Below, in pieces: positions 46,001 through 54,620 of a stretch of 64,000 nucleotides of DNA. Made by a program: the position numbers and the translations under genes. Under the pieces are notes generated by a model. That model did no database searches. It saw nothing but the letters and a program-made list of their open reading frames with translations, and was not told where the DNA came from. Numbering within the stretch: the stretch's first letter is position 1; the number at the start of each line of letters is the position of its first letter. Location of the stretch: positions 26,895-90,894 of the forward strand of contig JAKCWG010000465.1 in the NCBI GenBank assembly GCA_021464415.1, given 5' to 3'. This DNA comes from Lonicera japonica. Taxonomy: Eukaryota > Streptophyta > Magnoliopsida > Dipsacales > Caprifoliaceae.

Positions 46001-49000
46001 ATAGGGGGTTAGGTCAAAGGGTTATGTTAAAAGAATTAGACATTGCCCCTCATTTTTACATAATTCTTTAAGATTCCCTGCAGGGGGCAAAGTCTATTTT
46101 TTTATGAAATAAGGGGTAAGTCTAGCTTTGAATCAAGAACGAGGGCGAAGTTAAAAAAGCCCATGGAAAATTGGAAAATTCCCCTTGGTTTACTTAACAA
46201 TGCGACCCATTGTATAGGTTTCTAGTTAGGTATAAATTATGCTTAAAAATCATGTAAGTAAAAATAGTTCGCGCGCTTACTGATGGGAATGATCTGAATA
46301 TAGTATTTTCTTTTTATGCATATTTTGACTTGCGATCAAATCATAAAGACTGACTGAAAATAGATAGCCACTCAAACACACGTACATGTTCGACCAAGTT
46401 GCGGCATCAATGACCTCCTAATGATTGAGATTCTTCATATTATTTGCTTAAGACTACCTGTTTGTAGTATTTGTCATCTGTTACATCACCTAATTTGCTG
46501 AGCAATTTCGTTTTGTGCTTCAAATGGTTGTTTATAGATGTGAAATAAATTTCCATTTGTCTAGTGGGCCAGGTTTTTTCAAATGCTATAAAAAGACTTG
46601 AGCTTGTGGTTATTTAGGATTGATACCAATTAAATATCAGTGTGATGTTGAAATGAAGGGAAAACCAGCGTCTTTGCATACAAGGAAAAAAAAATGGGAA
46701 GAAAGAACTATAGTGAACATCGAAATAACTTGTGAAGGTACATAGGAATTTCTTCTGAAAGTGATTGAGGAAAAATTAAAAGAATTTTTTAGTGGAATTA
46801 ACTTTGGAAATGGTACCCCTAATTTTTAAAAAATCCAGGAAACAAAAAGCTTTTAAGCAATCTGGGAACTGCAAAATGTATAGTCAGAAATTAATTATGA
46901 CAAATAATCAGGATTTTGTGTTGTGAGTTAAATGGTTTTTGGTTTCTAATGAAGATAATAAGTTGGAAGGTAGAGGTTTGGAGTTGAAGGATAAAAGAAG
47001 AGGAATAAAAGATTTTTTAAACTAAGAAAAGCGTGATACTGTACTTCACGTTGAAAAAAAAAATCTTGAGAAACTAGTATTGTTTATTATTTGAGGATGT
47101 ATGTTGGAAGGTAATAAGTTGGAAGGTAGAGGTTTGGAGTTGAAGGATAAAAGAAGAGGAATAAAAGAATTTTTAAACTAAGAAAAGCGTGATATTGTAC
47201 TGTACGTTGAAAAAAAAATTCTTGAGAAACTAGTAGTGTTTATTATTTTAGGATGTTTGTTCGAGAGTGGATTTGCTTACCATTGAAGCAAAGTCGGGAA
47301 ATTTTTGGTCATTGTTGCCTAATTCGTGGACCACCCCTTCATACTGCAAATTGGGTGCGCCAACCCCAAACAGGGTGTTTTCGCGAGTCAGGACACCAAC
47401 ACTAGCAACCCCTTATTTTGATTTACACAGACATACAAAAAGATATGTATAGTTTCATATATACATACATATGTAGTTTTATCAGAAAATATAAGGATTC
47501 TATTGTAATATTTACATATTTGTATTGAAAGTGACCTGGGTATATGTTCCAAAACCTGTGAAGCACGGGTACTTCATTTTTTTCGGGGTACGGGTACGGA
47601 CACGGCTCGGGTACGACTGGGACACGCCATGTGGCGTGTCCAATAAAAATAATTGTAAATTTTGTTGGACACGGCTAAAACGGGTGTGGGTACGACTGTG
47701 GGTACGGGTACGGGTACGGCTGGGATGAAAAAATAAAAATTAAGGGGTCAATTTACAATATGCAATGAACTTTGGGGGTTTTGTTTAATTAATTTTATAA
47801 ATAGTATATTAAGTTATTAAGAGATGAGATGTCCCAAATATTAATCGACAAAAAATTAGGTCACACTCAAATCCATTCTCACATCTCTCCTCTCTTCTCA
47901 ATGGCCCTCTCTCATCTCAACGGCCCTATCATCGTCATCAAGTTCTTGCCGTCGAGTCCTTCTCACTCACGGCCTAGACTCGTCGTCGACCTTCTCTCTT
48001 CTACTCTTCTCACTCACGGCGGTTCGACTCTCCTTCGTCGGTCTTCTACTCCTCACTCACGGCCTGGGCTCGTCGTGGACCTTCTATTTGATGCAATCCT
48101 TTCTCTTGTGGATATGACTTGTTTATTTTAAGTGATGTTAAATTTTATTTGTTTGTAATGTTCTTTGGATATGAGTTTACATAATGCATATTATTATATA
48201 AATATATTTATTTATTTATTAAACGTGTCCCTCGCCGTACCCGTGTCTAAGTTTTTTAAAATTTGCGGTACCCGTACCTCGTACCGGTACCGGGTACGAC
48301 ACCGGTACCGGGTACGACACCCGTACCCGTGTCTGTGCTTCATAGTCCAAAACAAATTGCCACGTGAAATACCATTCCAACTAAGCCTACCCCCACCGCA
48401 CTGCATACCAGGCTGTAACGTACCCCTTATAAGTACCACGTACCAAAGCGTCCTACAATTTAGGTAACATTGTTTTTGGTTATGTGGAAGTTTTTCCTTC
48501 CCCAATATCAGCCAGGAAGCTTTAGTTGTAGAAGATTATTGTGCTGTGGCTTTGGATTTAAGTAATTGAGTAGTCAGACGAATTTTCTCATTAAGTGATT
48601 TCATTATTTATACAACATTTTTTACTTAGAGGTAATATATTTGTAAATGTTTGTGTCCGGTATCAGTGTTTTTTCTTTTTACATCTTTGGCATGCAGGTT
48701 AATATTCATTTGTGTTATTAAGTGTTGTTCCTTTTCTAGGCGCATTGGCGGCAACGTATGAAAAACTCGGGGGTGAAGTAAAATGGATGGGCAAGGCGGA
48801 TAAAGTAATGCAATCAACTTCACCACAGTAAATTTCTCCACCAAGTGATTTTTAACACTTTCTTATACTCTTTTACACGTATATTATGCATGTACATTGT
48901 TGAAGAGCATAATATTCTTGAATGATGGTTACTAACATACTTGATAATGCACTCTATGTTGCGGGCTTTAGTATCTTTTTAGTGCTAATTAATTGTTGTT

Positions 49001-50604
49001 TGCGTTTGTTTAGCATGATATTCATTATAGTTCATTCTCTTAACAGCTTAAGCTTTTGGGAGAGATGGTTCCTAACATGGTATCAGAGCTTGGTTTTATG
49101 TGAGGTTCAAGGTTCAAGCTTTGGCACCTCCATCCCCCATTTGTTAATTTGAAATTTGTATGCTCTCCATGTGCGAGTATGGGGTCGCACATGAGATTCA
49201 TACATGGCCGTGTTTGGTTTGCTGAAAAGTCAATTCTCTGTGAACTATTTTCAATGCAAGGAGTTTTACGCACGAGAAAATGTTATGTGGCTGCTTGTGG
49301 TATAAGAGATAATGAAACATACTCTCCATCTCAAATTGATAGTCCTACCTTGACTTTTGTAGATGTTAAGAATACACTAATATCAACGGCCAACCTAATT
49401 AATGGTCAATAATACAACTTACAATTGCTAGATTTTGGTAATTGATTATGGGTAATTTTATATGGATCCACCTAACTATTCTCTTCACCCAACCTTTTTT
49501 AAAATTGTTCCACAAGAAAGTCAAAACTCTCTAACCAAACAGGCCCTTGCTTTCTCTCAACTATTACATTCTCTCTATAGTTTTCTCCCCCATCACATTA
49601 TATCTTCCCATCAGCGTTCTCTTCTAGTCTCTTCCCCATTGATTTCTAGTAGTTTATGGAGGAACACAACATGTGGCCTTTGATTTTGGCTTTCTTTGGC
49701 TTACTTTTGTTGTTGTTGTTATTGTTGTAGAGAGAGTGAGTGAATCTGTGTACGTATGTATATATATGTGTATGTAGAGTACTTGAGTTAGAGAGAGAGT
49801 TGAAAATGGATTGAAGTTAAGGGAGAGAGGTGAACACAACTAATTTAAGATGATGACTTAGAGCCAAAGTTTTACATTTTGTGCAAATGGATATCATTTT
49901 TTTTTGGGTGGAGGTTTCTGATTCTATGGCCACCATTAATGGAGGGAAAGTTGAATGCGGAGTTCGTGGTGGAGATGGCAGTGGTCCTGCTGGAGATGAG
50001 TGGTGGTTGGTGGTAGAGAGAGATTGGTGGGAAGAGAGGAGAGAGAAAAATAATTTATTGTTTGGCAATTGAGAAACAATTGGGGCAAGTTTACGGAAAT
50101 TGGCGAGATCTGATGCGGTGAGTTTAAAGTATTTAAAATAGGGGTGAGATGAATAATTTTTGTGGGTGTATTTAAGAACACCTTTGATTATGTAGTGGTC
50201 CCAGTGATGCACTTTTCTGATTGTCCCCATTTTGAAGGTCACAGGGGCCTCAACTCTAGTCTTACATGCACTTATGACTATATTTTCCTCTTTTATGTGC
50301 ACTTGCATTCGTTCTTGATTTTATTTACATGTGATTATATCAGATCATATATAAATCTGCCATGGAGATGGCTGGTGTGGAAGAGGCATCTGAATGCATT
50401 GCCGTGGGAGACTCTCTTCACCATGACATAAAGGGCGCAAATGTGGCTGGCATCCAATCTGCATTCATCACTGGCGGGATCCACGCAAATGAACTTGGAC
50501 TTTCTAAATTTGGACAAGTACTTGCGGACCCATCTTCTTTTCTTGAGCTTACATCCAAGTTTGATGCTTATCCATCATATGTATTACCTTCATTTACGTG
50601 GTAA
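42998..50604 (+). CDS. HAD-superfamily subfamily IIA hydrolase, seven exons
   Basis: Exons: ~42998-43042, 43939-44008, 44134-44293, 44945-45026, 45510-45726, 48740-48804 and 50344-50604. All joins keep the frame. The product has HAD motif I LDQFGVLHDG (nucleophile Asp), motif II VIISNSS, a lysine-bearing KWMGKADK and motif IV VGDSLHHDIKGA, in the right order with a C2-type cap between (for example NPDFVTVEARAL). The likely activity is dephosphorylation of a small substrate. It resembles my memory of Arabidopsis At5g10460. The C-terminus PSYVLPSFTW is typical. The N-terminal exon with the ATG was not found. The acceptor before exon 5 is GG (45508-45509) instead of AG, so splicing may be damaged. 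Introns 4 and 5 hold several transposons. Confidence 0.85.
43939..44008 (+). CDS. HAD hydrolase exon 2 (motif I)
   Basis: It encodes ARFLDQFGVLHDGKQPYPGA and IST. Acceptor gatgtgcag, donor gtacgt. Ends in phase 1. Confidence 0.85.
44134..44293 (+). CDS. HAD hydrolase exon 3 (motif II)
   Basis: Acceptor tgcaacag, donor gttaag. It encodes LERLANYCAKMVIISNSS and then GFDPSLFIEAITSGELTYQH. The serine of ISNSS fits HAD motif II. Confidence 0.88.
44945..45026 (+). CDS. HAD hydrolase exon 4
   Basis: Acceptor aaacag, donor gtatgc. It encodes IEDTWFVALGRYCIHLTWND then RGAISLE. Confidence 0.85.
45510..45726 (+). CDS. HAD hydrolase exon 5 (cap domain), acceptor mutated
   Basis: It encodes GLGLKVVENVEEVEFVLAHR, a KIEDLEKILEKCAAKNIPMV segment and PDFVTVEARALCVMPG. 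In frame it must start at 45510, but the preceding dinucleotide is GG, not AG. The next AG (45515-45516) would give an immediate stop. Donor gtaaag. Confidence 0.8.
45880..46172. mobile_element. fold-back MITE in HAD intron
   Basis: Two arms of about 125 bp face each other: actttgccccctatcttggg, gacttacc and aatcttaaggaatta on the left, and their reverse complements (taattctttaagatt, ggggtaagtctagc, gagggcgaagtt) on the right. The whole copy is about 290 bp. A diverged relative is at 39592-39900. Superfamily not assigned. Confidence 0.7.
46956..47262 (+). repeat. 156-bp tandem duplication in HAD intron
   Basis: Copies start at 46956 and 47112 (taataagttggaaggtagag) and stay alignable to gagaaactagtagtgtttatt. 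They differ at only a few positions. Confidence 0.85.
47556..48344. mobile_element. MULE-like element with GGGTAC-rich ends in HAD intron
   Basis: The ends are inverted: gtgaagcacgggtac on the left and gtacccgtgtctgtgcttca on the right, each followed inward by many cgggtacgg-type words. Flanks show a near-perfect 9-bp duplication, TTCCAAAAC (47547-47555) and GTCCAAAAC (48345-48353), as expected for Mutator-like transposition. No transposase is present. The GC-rich interior at 47940-48090 has a repeated cactcacggcct..ctcgtcg unit and may be captured host DNA. Confidence 0.7.
48740..48804 (+). CDS. HAD hydrolase exon 6
   Basis: Acceptor ccttttctag, donor gtaatg. It encodes ALAATYEKLGGEVKWMGKAD and K, including the conserved lysine of the HAD core. 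Confidence 0.87.
49000..49150 (+). mobile_element. copia LTR-end scrap with primer site in HAD intron
   Basis: The sequence cctaaca is followed by TGGTATCAGAGCT (49078-49090), the LTR end plus tRNA-Met primer site of a copia element. The body is gone. Related sequence occurs at 6125-6330. Confidence 0.55.
49440..50180. mobile_element. possible non-autonomous DNA element in HAD intron
   Basis: The left end (atccacctaactattctctt then cacccaacc) is a loose reverse complement of the right end (ggggtgagatgaataattttt then gtgggtgta). The interior has (ag)n and (gt)n sequence like the element at 15235-16388. The pairing is weak and no target duplication was confirmed. Confidence 0.3.
50344..50604 (+). 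CDS. HAD hydrolase exon 7 (motif IV and C-terminus)
   Basis: Acceptor ttatatcag. It encodes IIYKSAMEMAGVEEASECIA then VGDSLHHDIKGANVAGIQSA, the metal-binding motif IV, and ends PSYVLPSFTW with TAA at 50602-50604. A donor-like gtaaca begins inside the last codon (after 50600). Confidence 0.9.
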   Translation: MIYKSAMEMAGVEEASECIAVGDSLHHDIKGANVAGIQSAFITGGIHANELGLSKFGQVLADPSSFLELTSKFDAYPSYVLPSFTW

Positions 50605-51189
50605 CATGTTTATCGGTAAGCATTGTATTCTTCTCCCCTTTGATTTCTATCAAATTCTTATAAAATTGTAAAAGGTAATGTAATTGGTTTGGCATACTCA
50701 AATGAGAGCCAAGGGTTATTATAACCCTAATTTTATATCTTGATTTAGATCAGCAGCTTAAGCGTTCTGATGTGCATTCACTGCATGATGGTAAAAAATT
50801 TGGTAAAATATTGGTGTCAAATTAAGAGTCACTATATGAAAGTCGAGCTTTCTAAAGTAACAATAGTTTTCATTTAATCAGTTATGAAATTGAATCTTAA
50901 TTAACCATTATAAAATATGGTACACTTATTTTATAAATCTGACTCTTAATATGAGTTTTACCCATAGTTTCATCATAATGTTTTGCATTTGCGGACATTT
51001 AGTAGTTAAATTGGCACTCAATAATTGAAAATAGAGGAAATGGATCGTAGGGACTCCTCCCAAAATCCTTATTTAGTACATTGATGGGGGAGGGGCAGTA
51101 ACAGGTGGCGGCAGCCGCTGGTCAAATACATATTTTAACAAAAAAGAAAAAAGAAAATATAGGATGAAGAAGGTATTTTAGGTAAACAA
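50605..51189. other. downstream of the HAD stop codon
   Basis: AT-rich; likely 3' UTR or a last intron of the HAD gene, then spacer. No other gene seen. Confidence 0.5.
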
Positions 51190-51936
51190 AAATGATGTGA
51201 TTCACGACCGTATTTCTATCCGATATGACGAATCCGCGACCTTTGACGTTGAACACGTAAGAACCTTGGAATCACGCGAAGATGATGGAGGTGGAACCTC
51301 GACCCAATCCCTAAAATGAGAATGAACCTTGGTATAGTCGAAGACAAACAATCAATTGATGGATTAATTGATTGATCAGTCGAAGAACAACAAGAATATT
51401 ATTCTAGCTGTTCGATGTGTTCTTGAACACAAGAGGTGAAAAACTCTCAATTTCGTATTAGATAATAAGCTGCCACAAAACAATAGAGTTGCCTCCTTTA
51501 AATAGGAGGAGAATAAGCAAACCCTAATCAAACCCTAAACAACCCTAAAAACGAAATTAATAAAACAAGCCCAATTCTAAGGCAACAAAATAATGAAAAA
51601 CTCTAAATAAGCCCAAAAACACTCTTAGCAGGCCCATCACTCTAAATACTAATTATACATATTTCTTGGGCTGCAAATAAATAAAAACCATAATAAAAAG
51701 CCCTAATTATTCTTCGTCTTCTTGGCTAAGCATTATTCTCCATTCTTGTTCTCCATCTCCATGAATACTTCTCCAAGCTCCCGCTTTATTCATCAACTCT
51801 TGGACCACGATCATGAGTGCTTCCTTGATCTTCTTGGCTCTAGCTCGGGTGATTGGACCACTTGGAACCCGGATGGGATCTGCATAGTCTTCACTCCATG
51901 ATCTAGCTCTTGTGCTATCCTCAGGCTCATCAAAAA
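51190..51936 (-). mobile_element. Ty3/gypsy 3' remnant (polyprotein tail plus LTR-like DNA)
   Basis: On the minus strand a short coding tail (51936-51707) is followed by LTR-like DNA. This has a pyrimidine-rich, TATA-like cctatttaaagg near 51500 and several agggttt words, typical of gypsy 3' LTRs. The left boundary is uncertain and the other LTR is absent. Confidence 0.6.
51707..51936 (-). pseudogene. gypsy polyprotein C-terminal fragment
   Basis: The frame includes PSGPITRARAKKIKEALM, a motif common near the C-terminus of plant gypsy polyproteins, and ends QEDEE with TAA at 51709-51707. Nothing upstream of it remains here. Confidence 0.7.
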
Positions 51937-52804
51937 ATGCGTACCTTATTTTGAAATTTAAACGTAAAGTGTCCTATCCCTTAAATTTAATTTTGAAAGG
52001 AGTTCTTGTGCTACATTGCCATATTGAAATATATGCATATTAGTTATGTTTGCTCTCCTTTAGTTATGGGGAAAACGATATTAGTATTAATGTATACTCA
52101 CAGTTGTGTAAGATTTTTAATATGCCATATTTTTTTTTTTTACATTGTGTGTATCTGGCAGGTTCTCCTTACAAGAAATTGCTTCGAAGAATGATTCAAT
52201 TGCTGAGAAACTAAGCCAGCCTTAATTGATATACACTCTAGGGACCTTGTTAAGAGGACGAAAATGTTTCAGACCATTGACAATTTGTAATACACGCAAC
52301 TTGGGAGTATCTAAATCTTGGAAAGCATCATTTTCGCATCTTTATTTCGGTTTGTAGTTTCTGCAATTTCTGATACGTGTGTGTTTATTACTTCCTTATA
52401 ATTTCAACTTCTATTTATATTCGACACATATTTAATGGAAAAGGGTTTAGAAATAATTTGGTACTGTGTTACTGTGTTAATGGTCTCTCTCTGAGGTGAA
52501 TCCAGCCCTAGGCCGCCGGGCTAAAGTATCTACGTTAGCGAACCCCTCCGAAAAATCCTTAATCCACCCAACTCTCTCTCTCTCTCTCTCTCCAACCCAT
52601 CTCGTCTACTTCTTGAGAAACCCAGTTTAGCCTCAGTGTTCGACCCGTTTAGATTGTTCATCTAATCTTTTACTCAATTTAATTTCAGACTAGGGATAAC
52701 GTTACCTTAGTAAAAAAAATTGGTGGAACACAATACTATACATGTTGTTCCTATTCGGACTGTTATTCTTAATCTCAGAGTCACATTGTAGAGTATTAGT
52801 ACAG
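51937..52804. other. spacer with possible last exon of the HAD gene
   Basis: No independent gene is supported. It contains the AG-preceded block at 52163-52224, a (ct)n microsatellite at about 52568-52592 and C-rich leader-like sequence around it. Confidence 0.5.
52163..52224 (+). other. possible alternative terminal exon of the HAD gene
   Basis: After the acceptor atctggcag, the block reads in phase with a donor at 50600/50601: the split Trp codon is kept and FSLQEIASKNDSIAEKLSQP plus a stop follow. It may instead be a spliced 3' UTR exon, because exon 7 already ends in the typical FTW stop. Confidence 0.35.
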
Positions 52805-52807
52805 TAA

Positions 52808-53241
52808 GGCTTTATTTGATTCGAGTATTAAAAAGTGGGATGGGATTATTAATACCACTTTTTTTTTATAATACCTTGTTTGATTCGCACAAATGTGCTG
52901 GGATTACTAATACCGGTACTAACGTAATACCAGGGGGAGGTGGTATTGTTTATCCATGATTAAAAAAAAGGAACCATATATTTTCAAAATTGCCACTACC
53001 ACTACTACTATATTATTGTTTTTTTTTAATTTTTTAATTTTTTTTTAGTCCAAAATATAATCACGTATACGCGTTACAGAACCAAACATGATATTAACAT
53101 CAGCATGAGATATCTCAGTATTAATACTGCATGAATTAAATAAGGTATTGGTATTAAATTAATACCGGGATTAATTGTCCAGTGCTATTAATACTGGTTT
53201 TATTAATCCCACTAATCCTAATACCTGAATCAAACGAGGCC
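52808..53241. mobile_element. Tourist-like (PIF/Harbinger) MITE, 434 bp
   Basis: The terminal inverted repeats are ggctttatttgattcgagta and the complement of tacctgaatcaaacgaggcc, with further pairing inward (ttaatcccactaatcc). TAA duplications flank it at 52805-52807 and 53242-53244. No coding capacity. Confidence 0.85.
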
Positions 53242-53244
53242 TAA

Positions 53245-54620
53245 GTGTAAAATAAGATACAAACAAAATCAAGGATTCTGACATATAATCTTAGGATTCA
53301 TCAAAGTTGAGGAAATCCTGACACCACTGCAATGATTTACACAATAATCAAACACAACTATTAAGCCCTATAACTTTTGACTTATACTTGTAACACAGTT
53401 GAAAATAGGGGCTTCAAGGATCCGGTCTCTGGGTTTGGAAATTTTTAAGATGCGGTCCATCACTATTTTTTTAAAGGATGTTGTCCCTGCAAACAACATC
53501 GGCCAAACAATATCTCCCTGCTGCAACTGGTATCTCTGGGTCCTGCAACCAGGTGATACTGGTTGCGGAACCAAGAGATATGATTTGGCAGATAATGTGA
53601 AACAGCATCTCCTGGAGACAGCTTCCTTTGAAAAAATAGGCCATGGACTCCATCCTAAAAATGTTTGAATTCAGGGACCGAATCCTAATTGTTCTTTAAA
53701 CTATTATCCTCTGTTATGGACTAAATAAACAATGACAGAAACTAATTGAAAACACTAACTATTGTCCTCAGTTGCAATGAATTATGCAAGTAGTTTGAGA
53801 CTCTGAGCAGATAGTACTTTGTTCAGTTTTCGACTGCGGCAATAATCGAAGGTTTCTGTTAAAAGAACTCGGTTATTACAAGAGAAAACAGGGTATAATA
53901 AAACCTGGTAGAGAATCAAACTAAACAAAACAATGGCCAAGATGAGAGAATACAAAAAACCAGCAAATAAAGTTACAATATCAAAACTAAATATTCAATC
54001 TACTTTCTCAAACACCAGCAGTTTCGCAGATTCTATTTGCAGTCACCGCCTCAATTCTTCAATGGCATCCGCAATGCGAGATGCTGTGATCGGCACCAGC
54101 AAAACAAAAACAGAAGGAATTAAAACTAACCCATTTGTTAAAATTCAAATATCAAATATGTATATACAGAATGCCTGCCGACGTTAATGAGCAGCAGTAA
54201 GCAAAAAGAAACAACTGGATTCTCATACATAGTTGGTAGTGTATATAGTTATATACCATGCTTTCGTTATCAGCCACTGCGCTTATTCCCTCCTTGACCG
54301 GTCCCGTCGTTCAATCCCAAACTAGCAGATGGAACACGCATTTAATTCACTACGAGAGGCACAGTTTAGAGGAGCCTTTACTGGAAATATGTATGGTTGA
54401 TATCGATATATGCCGTATATGCATACTAGTGAACTGTGGAAGAGAAGAATATTATTGGCATACCCATTCGATGAAAGATGAACCCTTTTTCCGTCACAAT
54501 TCTCCAAGACTTCACCTATTTAGATAAGATGGATGATATATAAATTAAAAGATACAAAATAAAGTTACACCAAGTACATAGTACAAAAATTCCTCGGAGA
54601 AACTCACACGGAACTTCTAG
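53245..54620. other. spacer 3' of NLR 2
   Basis: No gene seen apart from the MITE-like repeat at 53400-53690. The short open frames at 53933-54187 and 54258-54527 have no recognised domain. Confidence 0.5.
53400..53690. mobile_element. MITE-like inverted repeat with related fragments elsewhere
   Basis: The left arm (ggatccggtctctgggtttg, aagatgcggtccatcacta, aaaggatgttgtcc) pairs loosely with the right arm (ggagacagcttcctttga, ccatggactccatccta, caggga, ccgaatccta). Related pieces lie at 44524-44585 (gaccgcatcccaaaaaattt) and 59203-59262 (taagatgcagtcttc, aatgcagtcccta). Confidence 0.55.

Noticed and set aside
47829..48131. 100-aa plus-strand frame in the MULE-like element
   Set aside because: Its repeated HSRP(R/G)LVVDLL segment follows an internal DNA repeat. 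It was kept only as possible captured DNA, not as a gene.
49817..50308. 163-aa minus-strand frame in a HAD intron
   Set aside because: It is Ser/Pro/His-rich, overlaps repetitive DNA, has no recognisable domain and lies antisense within an intron.
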